Of a stretch of 64,000 nucleotides of DNA, positions 17,081 to 26,677 are shown one piece after another (positions within the stretch are counted from its first letter, which is position 1; each line of letters opens with the position of its first letter). The notes under the pieces were generated by a model. It did no database searches, had not been told where the DNA came from, and saw only the letters and a program-made list of their open reading frames with translations. Location: NCBI GenBank assembly GCA_041390305.1, contig JAWKQE010000006.1:62001-126000 (forward strand), read 5' to 3'. Source of the stretch: JACKCR01 sp041390305 (lineage in GTDB: Bacteria > Eisenbacteria > RBG-16-71-46 > CAIMUX01). Made by a program: the position numbers and the translations under genes.

Positions 17081-20000
17081 ATGAGTATCGATACCGAGAC
17101 CGAGCAGAAGACCGTCCAGGACGGGCCGCCGCCGCGGCCGCCCGTCGCGGGGGCCCTCGTCGATCGCTTCCGGCGGACGACTGCGTTCCGGCGTGTCGAG
17201 TCGCGTCTCGAGGACGACGACTCGACCCGGAAGCCGATCTGGCTGCGGGGGCTCGCCGGATCCTCCAAAGCGCTCTTCGTGGCGGGATTGACGAAGGATC
17301 GGACGCGCGAGACCGTCGTTGTCGTTCCTGATCTCGCGACGGCGGAAGATCTCAAGGAAGACATCCAGTTCCTGCTCGGGCGGGGAAGCGTCGCCATCCT
17401 GCCGGAACCCGGCTTGGATCCGTACCATGCCCGGCATCCAAAGCTGTCTCTTCGCGCGAACCGGATCGAGCTTCTCGCCGCGCTCTCCGAACCTGCCCGG
17501 CGCAGCGCGCTACCCGCCTGCTCCGATCTCCGCGTCATCATCGTCACCGCGATCTCGCTCATCACCCCGGTTCCGGACAGGTCCGTGTTCGCCCGTTCGA
17601 TCCACCGGATCGGGGTCGGGGAGTCGGTCGATCTCGACTTCGTGATGGAGCTCCTCGTCGGTGATGGCTTCCAACCGGTGCACATGGTGTCCGAGTACGG
17701 CGAAGTGAGCCGCCGCGGAGGTATCCTCGACGTCTTCAGCTTCGGGCGGAACAACCCGATCCGGATCGAGTTCGACGGCGACGAAGTCCTCTCCATCCGC
17801 GAATTCGACGCCTACAGCCAGCGCTCGGTCGAGACCCTGCAGGAGGTCGTGCTCCTTCCGATCTGGGAGTGGCTTCCCGGCGCCGACGTGATCCGGAAGG
17901 TGCGGGAGAATCCTCCCGAGGGGACGGATCCCGAGCGGTGGGACGGAATCGTCGATTCTTTGGAGACGGACGGAACGCTCGAGGGCATCGAGTGGACGCT
18001 CCCGTCTCTCGGGGTGCACCTCTCGATGCTCCGCGACTACCTCGCCGCCGACACCATCACCGTGGTCGACGGACCGACGTACGTCCGTACTCGCCACTCG
18101 AGTTGGCAGGCCGAGCTGGAGCAGGCGTACTCCATGCTCACCGTCGATCACGCCGAGGATCCACTCGGAGGACACCTGGGCCTTCCGCCCGGTGCGCCTG
18201 AGGAACTGTTCTTCTTCGAAAGAGAGATCGCGGATCTGCTCCCGACCGGCAAGCGGATCTACGTCGGCAGTGGAATCGGTCCGACCGTCCAGTCGCCCAA
18301 CGACGAGGATGACCGAGACGGAGCGCGAGACGGGGCGGGAGATGGCGTCGGCACCGGCGGTGGGCCGGGGAGCGGTGCAGGCAACGGACCGGGGAATGGC
18401 GCCGGAGACGGACGCGGAGTCGGGTCGGGAGACTCGCCCGACACCGCCGGATCCGGAACACCTCCCCGGAACATCGTCCACGCGGACTTCAAGGCCCACG
18501 CGCGTGGCGGCCCGGCCACGGCCGATCGCTCCACGAAGGAAGGACGGATCGAGGCGCGGATCGACGAGTCCGACGGCAGCGACGCGGGCAAGTTCTCGTT
18601 CGGAACGGTGCCGCCCGAGACCTTCGGGCGGGAACTCGACCGAACGCGTGGGTATCTCCGGACGCTTTTCGAGCGGACACCGGAGATGTACATCCTCTGC
18701 GACACGGAGGCGCATCGCGATCGGCTGGTCGAACTGCTCCACCGACTTCCTGCGGAGTTCCACGTCGGCAACCTGGCCGGCGGGTTCCTCATGCCGGACG
18801 AAGGGTTCGCCGTCCTCACCGACCACGAGATTTTCTCCCGGTCCCGCCGCCGCACTCCGCCGAGACGGTTTGCGCGCGGTCTCTCGATCAAGGAGCTGCT
18901 CGCACTCTCGACCGGCGACTTCGTCGTCCATGTCGAGCACGGGATAGGGAAGTACATCGGGATGAACCGGCTCGTGGTGGACGGGCAGGAAACGGACTGT
19001 CTCTCCCTCGAGTACTCCGGCGGCGACATCCTCTACGTTCCCGTCGACCAGCTCATGAAGGTCCAGAAGTACGCCGGAGGGGACAGCGCGCAGCCGCAGC
19101 TCTCCAAGATGGGCGGGAAGTCCTGGGCCAAGACGAAGGCCAAGGTCAAGAAGTCGATCAAGGACATGGCCGAAGAGCTCATAAAGACGTACTCGATCCG
19201 AAAGTCGCGTCCGGGCTTCACGTACAGCGTCGACACCGAGTACCAGAAACAGCTCGAAGCCTCTTTCCCCTACGACGAGACCCCTGACCAGCTGCGCGCG
19301 ATCGAGGACGTCAAGACCGACATGGAGACGGACCATCCGATGGACCGCCTCATCTGCGGAGACGTCGGCTACGGAAAGACGGAGGTGGCGATCCGTGCGG
19401 CATTCAAGGCCGCGCAGGACGGGAAGCAGGTCGCGATTCTCGTTCCCACGACGCTCCTCGCCCGGCAGCACTACGAGAGTTTCCGAAAGCGTCTCGAGGG
19501 AATGCCGGTCGTCGTCGACTACGTGAGCCGGTTCCGTACGGCGAAGGAGACGAAGGAGGTCTTCGAGAAGCTCGAGCTCGGGCAGATCGACGTCCTCATC
19601 GGCACACACAAGATCCTCGGCAAGAGCGTCGTGTTCAAGGATCTCGGCCTTCTCATCATCGATGAGGAACAGCTCTTCGGCGTCAAAGCCAAGGAGAAGC
19701 TGAAGAAGTACCGGGAGACGATCGACTGCCTCACGCTCACGGCGACTCCCATTCCGCGGACCATGCACTTCTCTCTCATGGGCGGACGGGACATGAGCCT
19801 CATCCTGACGCCGCCGCGGGATCGTCTCCCGATCCAGACGGAAGTGCTGGAGTTTCGGGACGACGTCATCGCGCACGCACTCATGCAGGAGGCGGACCGA
19901 GGCGGGCAGTCCTTCTTCGTCCACAACCGGGTCGCGACGATCGATTCGATGGCGAGCCACATCTCCAACCTCGTTCCGCATCTTCGCATCGCGGTCGCGC

Positions 20001-20896
20001 ATGGGCAGATGCCGGAGCGGGCCCTGGAGAGCGTGATGCGGGCGTTCCTCGACAACGAGTACGACGTCCTCGTCTCGACGATGATCATCGAGTCCGGGCT
20101 CGACCTTCCGAACGTCAACACGATCGTGATCAACCGCGGAGACACCTTCGGTCTCTCCCAGCTCTACCAGCTCCGGGGGCGGGTCGGACGATCCTCGCGG
20201 AAGGCGTACGCCTACCTTCTCCTCCCGCCTCACCGAGTGGTGACCGAACAGGCGCAGAAGCGGCTCAAGGCGATGGAGGAGTTCGAGGATCTCGGCAGCG
20301 GGTATCAGCTCGCGTTGCGTGATCTCGAGATCCGCGGCGCGGGAGATCTCCTCGGCTCGCAGCAGAGCGGGTTCATCATCTCCGTCGGGTTCGAACTCTA
20401 CTGTTCTCTCCTCGAAGAAGCCGTCCGTGAGCTCAAGGGGATCCAGACCGAAGAAGTTCGGGAGCCGAAGATGGTGACGGACATCGAGGCCTACCTTCCC
20501 GAGGACTACGTTCCGGATCCGCGCGAGAAGATCAACCTCTACAAGTCGATCGCGGACGCGAAATCGGTCGAGTCGCTCGAGAAGATCGCGGCCGACCTCT
20601 CCGACCGGTTCGGCAAGCACCCAGAACCTGTCCGGCACCTGCTCGCACTCCGTCGGATCCGCGTGCTCTCCGCCGAGTTCGGCATCGATCGGGCTATCGT
20701 CAAGGAGGGGATGGTGCAGCTCGAGCTGGCCCGCGAACTCGAGAAGGTGGAAGTCCAGACGCTCGTGCGCACGGTGCCGGGGCAGGTCGAGTTCGACATG
20801 CACGGTCGGCACAAGATCCGGATGAAGAGTCCGGGCGCGGGCGAAGCGATCTCGAAGGCACTCATACTCCTCAACGCGATGGGGAAGGCCAGATGA
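17081..20896 (+). CDS. mfd: Transcription-repair coupling factor Mfd
   Basis: DNA translocase that removes RNA polymerase stalled at lesions and recruits UvrA for excision repair. Order seen: UvrB-like N-terminal region (~20-350), a low-complexity linker (~408-464), the CarD-like RNA polymerase interaction domain (VVHVEHGIGKYIGMNRL, ~620-700), RecG-like helicase with Walker A GDVGYGKTE (~760), DEEQ box (IIDEEQLFG), TATPIPRT, and QxxGRxGR (QLRGRVGRSSRKAYAYLL), then the C-terminal TRCF domain. At ~1270 residues it is longer than usual because of the linker. ATG 17081 has AGGGA close upstream; an in-frame ATG lies at 17033. Its stop overlaps the next start. Confidence 0.97.
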   Translation: MSIDTETEQKTVQDGPPPRPPVAGALVDRFRRTTAFRRVESRLEDDDSTRKPIWLRGLAGSSKALFVAGLTKDRTRETVVVVPDLATAEDLKEDIQFLLGRGSVAILPEPGLDPYHARHPKLSLRANRIELLAALSEPARRSALPACSDLRVIIVTAISLITPVPDRSVFARSIHRIGVGESVDLDFVMELLVGDGFQPVHMVSEYGEVSRRGGILDVFSFGRNNPIRIEFDGDEVLSIREFDAYSQRSVETLQEVVLLPIWEWLPGADVIRKVRENPPEGTDPERWDGIVDSLETDGTLEGIEWTLPSLGVHLSMLRDYLAADTITVVDGPTYVRTRHSSWQAELEQAYSMLTVDHAEDPLGGHLGLPPGAPEELFFFEREIADLLPTGKRIYVGSGIGPTVQSPNDEDDRDGARDGAGDGVGTGGGPGSGAGNGPGNGAGDGRGVGSGDSPDTAGSGTPPRNIVHADFKAHARGGPATADRSTKEGRIEARIDESDGSDAGKFSFGTVPPETFGRELDRTRGYLRTLFERTPEMYILCDTEAHRDRLVELLHRLPAEFHVGNLAGGFLMPDEGFAVLTDHEIFSRSRRRTPPRRFARGLSIKELLALSTGDFVVHVEHGIGKYIGMNRLVVDGQETDCLSLEYSGGDILYVPVDQLMKVQKYAGGDSAQPQLSKMGGKSWAKTKAKVKKSIKDMAEELIKTYSIRKSRPGFTYSVDTEYQKQLEASFPYDETPDQLRAIEDVKTDMETDHPMDRLICGDVGYGKTEVAIRAAFKAAQDGKQVAILVPTTLLARQHYESFRKRLEGMPVVVDYVSRFRTAKETKEVFEKLELGQIDVLIGTHKILGKSVVFKDLGLLIIDEEQLFGVKAKEKLKKYRETIDCLTLTATPIPRTMHFSLMGGRDMSLILTPPRDRLPIQTEVLEFRDDVIAHALMQEADRGGQSFFVHNRVATIDSMASHISNLVPHLRIAVAHGQMPERALESVMRAFLDNEYDVLVSTMIIESGLDLPNVNTIVINRGDTFGLSQLYQLRGRVGRSSRKAYAYLLLPPHRVVTEQAQKRLKAMEEFEDLGSGYQLALRDLEIRGAGDLLGSQQSGFIISVGFELYCSLLEEAVRELKGIQTEEVREPKMVTDIEAYLPEDYVPDPREKINLYKSIADAKSVESLEKIAADLSDRFGKHPEPVRHLLALRRIRVLSAEFGIDRAIVKEGMVQLELARELEKVEVQTLVRTVPGQVEFDMHGRHKIRMKSPGAGEAISKALILLNAMGKAR
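18310..18440 (+). repeat. Gly/Asp-rich low-complexity insert in mfd
   Basis: About 45 codons of degenerate GGx-rich units encode alternating Gly with Asp, Ala, Asn, Pro (DGARDGAGDGVGTGGGPGSG at the left part). It interrupts the region between the UvrB-like and RNA-polymerase-binding domains. Typical Mfd proteins have no such run here. Confidence 0.65.
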
Positions 20897-21585
20897 CGAA
20901 ACGGATCCTCGCCCTCGTGCCGGGATACAACGAGGAACGTGGCATCGCGGGCGTCGTCAAGGGCGTGCTGCCGCACCTGCCTCTCCTCGTCGTGGACGAC
21001 GGTTCGAAGGACGCAACCGCATCGAGAGCTGAAGAAGCGGGGGCACGCGTTCATCGCCAGGTGCCGAACCAGGGAAAGGGCGCCGCGCTCCGTGCCGGCT
21101 TCCGGATCGCTCTCGAGGAAGGCTACGACGCGGTTCTCACCTTGGACGCGGATGGACAACACGATCCAGAAGAGATCCCGCGCTTCGTCGATTGCTTTGG
21201 GCGCACCGGGGCCGAACTCGTCATCGGTGCGCGCGACTTTTCGCGCATGCCGTTCATCCGTCGTGCGTCGAACACCTTCGCTCGTGCCACCTTCTCATGG
21301 GCGGTCGGACGCCCCGTCGACGACAACCAGTCCGGCTACCGGCTCATCGCCGCGCCGCTCCTTCGTCTCCTGGAGAAGAGTGAGGAGGGAGGGTTCGAGT
21401 TCGAGGTCGAGATGATCGCGACCTGCATCCGCGAGGGGATGCGGCTCGAGTCGGTACCGATCTCGACGATCTATGCGGACGAGACGAGCCATATCCAGCC
21501 GATCGCACACACGAAGAACTTCCTCCGCATCCTGCGAAAGGCGCGCGGGATCGTGAAGCAGGAACCTGTCGGCACTTCCGAGTAG
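20893..21585 (+). CDS. GT2 glycosyltransferase, polyprenyl-phosphate sugar synthase type
   Basis: Cytoplasmic GT-A enzyme that probably transfers a sugar from a nucleotide donor to a polyprenyl phosphate. Motifs: PGYNEERGI at the start, VVDDGSKD, NQGKGAALRAGF, the metal-binding LDADGQHDP (Asp85 and Asp87), and DNQSGYRLIAAPLL. There are no membrane segments, as in the DPM1-like subgroup. The ATG overlaps the mfd stop (ATGA), so it is probably co-transcribed with mfd. The link to repair is probably only positional. Confidence 0.88.
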   Translation: MTKRILALVPGYNEERGIAGVVKGVLPHLPLLVVDDGSKDATASRAEEAGARVHRQVPNQGKGAALRAGFRIALEEGYDAVLTLDADGQHDPEEIPRFVDCFGRTGAELVIGARDFSRMPFIRRASNTFARATFSWAVGRPVDDNQSGYRLIAAPLLRLLEKSEEGGFEFEVEMIATCIREGMRLESVPISTIYADETSHIQPIAHTKNFLRILRKARGIVKQEPVGTSE

Positions 21586-21597
21586 CGCGCGTACGCG

Positions 21598-21690
21598 GCG
21601 GTCACTTCGTCGTCCACCCCATGGTCACTGGGTCACGCACACCGCAGAGGTCACTTCGGCGCCCACGGCGCGGTCACTTCGGCGCGAACC
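21598..21690 (+). repeat. Degenerate repeats around GGTCACTTCGGCGC
   Basis: Four imperfect copies of CGGTCACTTCGNCGNCCAC occur in the 138-bp gap between two convergent genes. No hairpin with a T tract is evident, so the repeat is the main content of the gap. Confidence 0.45.
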
Positions 21691-21723
21691 GCTGCGGCGA
21701 CTCCGTCGCACGCGCCGGTCCGA

Positions 21724-24700
21724 TCACTCCGCGTCGGCGCTCGCCGGTGTCAACTCCTCCACGAAATCGCGCGGACTGAGCATGGCGCCGGAATCGCGGA
21801 GGGCCCCGAACAGGTCCGGCCCCATCCGGGACTCCAGGGTCTTCGTAATCTCCTCGACCTTTCCGACGATGCCGTCGTGGAGAGGAATGTCGTTCGCACG
21901 AAGCGCTGCGATCGTACCTCCCAGGACCCGAGCGGCGAGGTCGTCCCGACCTTGATCCGTCTCCAAGGCCGCGAAGTCGAGGAGCACGGAGCACACGGAA
22001 CTCTTCTGCCCGGCCCGGTGCCGGATCCGAAGCGATTCGTGCCAGAGGACTCGCGCCTTCCGCGCGTCGCCATCCACACGCCAGGCGAGTTCACCGAGGT
22101 TGTGGAGACAGATCGCCGTTCCGGGCAGGTCATTGGCCTCGCGATGGGTGTCGAGTGCGCGGTGGATGAGATTCGCGGCCTCGGCCACGCGTCCTTGCAT
22201 CTGTGCGGTCCGGCCGAGATTCGCGAGTACTCGTGCCGCCGCGAGCCTGTCCCCGATCTCACCGTTGAGGCGAAGGGCCTCCTCGTAGAATGGTCTGGCT
22301 TCGTCGTGCTTTCCGGCCACACTTCGGACCCGCGCTCGATCCGCCAGGCACCTTGCGAGGGTGGGCCGGTCGTTCACGGCGCGGCTAGCGGCCTCTGCTT
22401 CCGCCATGAGCCGATCGGACTCGATCAGTTTCACGCGGTAGAACGCCACGATCCCCGTCGCCGCGAGCATGCGGCCCATGGCGGCGGTGCCGGGCAGGGA
22501 TTCGGCGATTGGCATGCCGTGCGCGATGAAGGCCTCGGCGAGTGTATGGTCGTCGAGAAACGCCGCCATCTCGGCCGCCCGTGCCAGCACCAGGGCCCGG
22601 GTGAGGCGCCCTTCCGCTTCGAGTTCGGCGAGTCCGCCGTCGACGCCGCGGCTTCCGAGCCCGGCGGCCGAGGCGATTTCCCGATCATCGGGAGTGCGGG
22701 CCGTGTCGACGCAAGCGGCCAAGACGCGCTCCGAGAACTCCACTCCCGTCCGCCACCGACCGTCGTGCGTCCAGTAACTGGAGAGATGGAGAACGAGGTG
22801 GAGCGCCGCGATCTCCGCTTCGATCGCTTCCGAGCGGGAGTCCCATTCGCGTCCGGGTCCGGCCGTCGATGCGAGCGTCGTACGCCTCTGGAGCGCGAGT
22901 TCGATGACTTCGATGAGGTTCGGTTCTTCCGCGCGGATCCGGTTCGGCCAGTCGGGATCGAGGACTCCAGCGTCGTCGTGCTCGCTTCTGGCGAGTTCGA
23001 CGAAGTGCGCGATCTGCCGGTCGGTGAGCCGTTGCGACCGTACGGGGTCGGACGCCCTCAGGGCGCCGAGGCGATCCAGTGCGAAGTGACGAACCGTCTC
23101 CAGGAAGCGGTATCGCATGCGGTTCGAGGACACTTCGACTTCGACCAGCGACTTCTCCACGAGCTGTCCGAGCGCTCCGTACACCTTCCACTCGGGGAGG
23201 AGATCGTCCGCGCAGATCGCCTCCGCCGAGGCCAACGTCCAGGTTCCCCGGAACGTCGCAAGTCGATCGAAGAGGAGTCGCTCGTCGTCGTCGAGGAGTC
23301 GGTAGCTCCAGTCGACGAGGCCACGGAGGGAGCGATGCCGGCGTGCGCGACGCGAGCTCGTGTCCTCCAGGAACCTCGGATCCTGCTGGATCCGGGCCGC
23401 GATCTCGGACAGGGGCAAGGTTCGAACATGCCCCGCGGCCAGCTCGATCGCGAGCGGGAGCCCGTCGAGGGCGCGGCAGATGGATGCGATCGCGAGCGCG
23501 CCGGCCTCATCCGGCTGGAACCCCGGCGCCCGTGCTTTCGCTCTCGCTTCGAAGAGGGCGACGGCGTCGGACTTCCCGGCCGAAGCCGCCGAGGCCTGGC
23601 TACTCGGTACGTCGAGTGGGCCGAGCGGGAACGACTGCTCGCTCTCGACTCCGAGAGGTCCGCGGCTCGTGGCGATGACGTGCAGATGCGGACAATGGAC
23701 CAGGAGGTCGCGGATGAAACGCGCCGCACCCGTGGAGACGTGCTCACAGTTGTCCATGATCAGGACGAGTGCGCGATCGGAGAGTGCTTCCCAGATCGGG
23801 CGAAGGAGGTCCGTGTCCTTCCCGACGCGCAGATCGAGGGACCGGATCACGTGGGACGGAATCCCATCGGCGTCGTCGATGTCCGCGAGTTCGACGAACC
23901 AGGCTCCGTCCACGAACCGCGTCTCCAACCTGCGTGCGACTTCCAGCGCCGTCCGCGTCTTGCCGGCGCCACCCATGCCCACCAAGGTGACGAGCCGGTT
24001 CGTCTCCGTGACGTCGAGCAGCTTCGTCAGGAGATCCCGACGCCCGACGAAACTGCCGAGGTTGCTCGGGAGGTTGCCACGCCGCTCTCTCGCCGCGAGA
24101 GCCGGGGCACTCTCGAGGAACGGGACCGACCTCAGGCGCAGCAGTTCGTCCTCCAACACGCGCCGGACCTGGGTTGCGCTCTCCGGTCGGTTGGACGGCG
24201 ACGCGTGAAGGCACTGCCGAAGGAGCCCTACGACCGGGGCCGGTACGTCCGGGGCGAGATCGTTCCAGTCGACCCCCGCAGCTCGCGTTGCGTCGACCAG
24301 CTCGAGTGCGCTGCCGGGAAGGGCGCGCTTTCGGGCGATACACTCGAACAGAATGACGCCGAGCGACCAGAGGTCCGAACGCGCGTCCACAGCCGCGCCT
24401 TCGAGCTGTTCCGGGCTCATGTACCCGAGAGTGCCGCGCATCGGCTCCGCCGTTCCGGAGGAGCCCGCCAGGCCGAAGTCCAGGACCTTCACCCATCCGT
24501 CCGGCGTGATCCGGATGTTCAGCGGTTTCAGATCCCGGTGGATGATCCCCCGGGCGTGGGCGGCTTCGAGCGCGGATGCGATCTGCCGCGAGTAGTCCAG
24601 TGCCGTTTCCAGTGTGAGGGACGGTGACCGCATCTTCCCGGCCAGGCTCGTTCCCGGGACGTACTCCATGGTGATGAACGATTCCGAATCGTCTCCGGGC

Positions 24701-25131
24701 CCGGGCTCGTGCGTCTCCAGGGTGTAGATCTGGGCGATGTTCGGGTGTGTGGTGGAGGCGAGAGCCAGGGCTTCCTGTCGGATCCGTTCGCGTTGGCTGG
24801 AGGACCGGTGAGCCCCCAGGGTCTTGATCGCGACCTGTCGCTCCAGCTCCGGATCCTCCGCGAGGAAGACCACACCCATCGCACCACGCCCGATCTCGCG
24901 GAGGACCCGATACCGTCCAATCGACTGACGGAGCTCCTCACCGGACCCCGGTGGCTCGAGGAATCGGGTCGGCGTTTGGGCCGCCTGGATCATCGCGACG
25001 GCCCGACGTCGAAGCGCCGGATCGCCGGAGCAGGCAGTCTCCAGGTACCCGTCCCGCTGGGGTTCCGGAAGGTCGAAGTACGCCTCGAAGATCTCGCTGA
25101 GGCGGGGGATATCCGCGGGTTGTGGATCCAT
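21724..25131 (-). CDS. Ser/Thr protein kinase – STAND ATPase – TPR fusion
   Basis: Cytoplasmic signalling protein. Residues ~1-65 are a short N-terminal region often found before such kinases. A Hanks-type kinase follows: glycine loop GRGAMGVV (81-88), Lys103 in VAIKTL, HRD at 198-200 with Lys202 and Asn205, DFG at 218-220 and SPEQ at 239-242. All key residues are present, so it should be active. A STAND/NB-ARC-like ATPase begins near 357 (NLGSFVGRRD; Walker A GMGGAGKT at 385-392; LVLIMDNCEHV Walker B). The C-terminal ~450 residues are TPR-type helical repeats. No membrane segment is seen. Similar fusions are large sensors; the signal is unknown. Confidence 0.93.
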   Translation of the reverse strand: MDPQPADIPRLSEIFEAYFDLPEPQRDGYLETACSGDPALRRRAVAMIQAAQTPTRFLEPPGSGEELRQSIGRYRVLREIGRGAMGVVFLAEDPELERQVAIKTLGAHRSSSQRERIRQEALALASTTHPNIAQIYTLETHEPGPGDDSESFITMEYVPGTSLAGKMRSPSLTLETALDYSRQIASALEAAHARGIIHRDLKPLNIRITPDGWVKVLDFGLAGSSGTAEPMRGTLGYMSPEQLEGAAVDARSDLWSLGVILFECIARKRALPGSALELVDATRAAGVDWNDLAPDVPAPVVGLLRQCLHASPSNRPESATQVRRVLEDELLRLRSVPFLESAPALAARERRGNLPSNLGSFVGRRDLLTKLLDVTETNRLVTLVGMGGAGKTRTALEVARRLETRFVDGAWFVELADIDDADGIPSHVIRSLDLRVGKDTDLLRPIWEALSDRALVLIMDNCEHVSTGAARFIRDLLVHCPHLHVIATSRGPLGVESEQSFPLGPLDVPSSQASAASAGKSDAVALFEARAKARAPGFQPDEAGALAIASICRALDGLPLAIELAAGHVRTLPLSEIAARIQQDPRFLEDTSSRRARRHRSLRGLVDWSYRLLDDDERLLFDRLATFRGTWTLASAEAICADDLLPEWKVYGALGQLVEKSLVEVEVSSNRMRYRFLETVRHFALDRLGALRASDPVRSQRLTDRQIAHFVELARSEHDDAGVLDPDWPNRIRAEEPNLIEVIELALQRRTTLASTAGPGREWDSRSEAIEAEIAALHLVLHLSSYWTHDGRWRTGVEFSERVLAACVDTARTPDDREIASAAGLGSRGVDGGLAELEAEGRLTRALVLARAAEMAAFLDDHTLAEAFIAHGMPIAESLPGTAAMGRMLAATGIVAFYRVKLIESDRLMAEAEAASRAVNDRPTLARCLADRARVRSVAGKHDEARPFYEEALRLNGEIGDRLAAARVLANLGRTAQMQGRVAEAANLIHRALDTHREANDLPGTAICLHNLGELAWRVDGDARKARVLWHESLRIRHRAGQKSSVCSVLLDFAALETDQGRDDLAARVLGGTIAALRANDIPLHDGIVGKVEEITKTLESRMGPDLFGALRDSGAMLSPRDFVEELTPASADAE

Positions 25132-25368
25132 AAATGGTACGCGGAGCTATCCTATTGTCAGTTCGCTACTTACGATGCAGTGTCAAATGCGTCACGAATG
25201 ACGTAAGGTGCTGTCGACTAGTGGGTTGGCTCGGCCGAACTCCGCTCCGTACCACTTTCCGATCCACAACGATCGTAACACGCGCGGGGGCGAGGGGACC
25301 GGGTTGGGGCGAATCACTCCCGACACCCGAGGTCAGCCATTATCCGTGATCGTGATCCACGCGCCAGG

Positions 25369-26556
25369 TCATCGACACCGGCGCCCGTCGAGCCAAGCGA
25401 AGCAGTCGCGGATGGCGACCTCGAGCGGCGTATGGGGCAGGCCGAGTTCCCGACGGGCGCGCCCGGTGTCCAGCGGTTGTGCGTGCCGAAGCATCCGGAC
25501 GGAGCTGAGGGGGAGGAGCGGCCACGGGCGCCGGGCGATCAGATTCCAGATCTCGGTCGCCCAGCCGACCGCTTCCAGCAGGGCCAGGGGGAGCTCTCCC
25601 CGAGGCGGCCGCACGCCAGCGATCGTGGCGATCCGGGTGAGGAACTCCGTAGTCGGGAGGCTTTCGCCCCCCAGAATGTACCGTCGGCCTGGGGTCCCAA
25701 CGGCGAGCGCCCGGGCGATGCCGATGGCCACGTCACGCGTGGCGACTGCATCGACGACCCCTGGGAGACCAAAGGCCAGCCGGCCCTCTCTCACCCCTTC
25801 CAGCAGTTGGGCCGTCGTTGGGGTGACGTCGAGTGTGTCGACGCAGAGCGATGGATTGACGACGACGACGGGGAAGCCGCGCGCGGCTTCGGCCATCACC
25901 TCGGCCTCCATGGCCGCCTTCATCCGGAAGTAGGGGGAACCGTCGATCGCCGGCGACCAAGCGTCGTCCTCGGTGGCTACCGGTCTTCCGAAGCGGACGT
26001 CTCGTCCCGCGGGCGCGGGGCCGATCGTGGTGAGACTGCTCACGTAGACCATACGGAGGAGCGTCGACGCATCGGTTCCCGGCGCGAGCGACTTCAGCTC
26101 GAGTAGCGTCGCCGGCGCGTCCTTCGCCCCCTTCGAGGGCTCACTCGAGAGCGCGGGATGGAGCCGGGACTTCGCTGCCTCCAGGACGTTCCGGACGGAA
26201 GTGACGGCCTCTGCCGTTTGCCGATCGGCGCGAAAGTGACTCCGTGGATAGGGCGCGGCTGCGTGTACGAGGAGATGGCAGTCCTCCAACGCTCTGCGAA
26301 GCGTGTCCTCCTGGTGGAGATCACCCGAGACCCGCTCGACTTCGAGTCCCTCCAAGTTCTCGGCTCGACTCGTGGGGCGAACGAGGGCCCGAACCGACAC
26401 GCCTCGCGCGAGGAGGGCGCGTGCCGCGTGCGCACCGATCATTCCCGTCGCCCCGATCACGAGGGCGCGGAGCCCCGCGATCGGCGCGTCGAACGTCGGG
26501 TCCAGAGCGTAGGACGGTTCGGGTGGTTCGAACGGTCGGTCTGCTTTCGATGACAT
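25369..26556 (-). CDS. NAD(P)-dependent epimerase/reductase (extended SDR)
   Basis: Extended short-chain dehydrogenase, closest in look to dihydroflavonol-4-reductase/3-beta-hydroxysteroid-type enzymes. The nucleotide-binding motif is GATGMIGAHAARALL with VRALVRPTS after the second strand. A Ser in YVSSLTTIGP and Tyr-x3-Lys in PYFRMKAAMEAEVM form the catalytic set. The substrate cannot be told. GAGGA lies 9 nt before the ATG. The gene ends 237 nt from the kinase gene and diverges from rlmC. Confidence 0.85.
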   Translation of the reverse strand: MSSKADRPFEPPEPSYALDPTFDAPIAGLRALVIGATGMIGAHAARALLARGVSVRALVRPTSRAENLEGLEVERVSGDLHQEDTLRRALEDCHLLVHAAAPYPRSHFRADRQTAEAVTSVRNVLEAAKSRLHPALSSEPSKGAKDAPATLLELKSLAPGTDASTLLRMVYVSSLTTIGPAPAGRDVRFGRPVATEDDAWSPAIDGSPYFRMKAAMEAEVMAEAARGFPVVVVNPSLCVDTLDVTPTTAQLLEGVREGRLAFGLPGVVDAVATRDVAIGIARALAVGTPGRRYILGGESLPTTEFLTRIATIAGVRPPRGELPLALLEAVGWATEIWNLIARRPWPLLPLSSVRMLRHAQPLDTGRARRELGLPHTPLEVAIRDCFAWLDGRRCR

Positions 26557-26677
26557 GTTCGCGAGTCCTCGTGGAGGGATACGGTGGACTGAAGTAGCAT
26601 CGCTCCGGGCGCGCTCAAAGGGAACCTGTCGAATGTGACACGGAGACCGAGGAACGAACGAACCGGGATGCGGGTGG

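Noticed and set aside
17510..20812. 1100-codon minus-strand frame opposite mfd
   Set aside because: Mfd is unambiguous on the + strand; the antisense frame is a codon-structure shadow.
21598..21690. Possible attachment site or IS remnant
   Set aside because: The repeats are short and degenerate and there is no integrase, transposase or terminal inverted repeat nearby.
21877..24627. 916-codon + strand frame opposite the kinase fusion
   Set aside because: The minus-strand kinase has intact catalytic motifs; the other frame lacks any recognisable domain.
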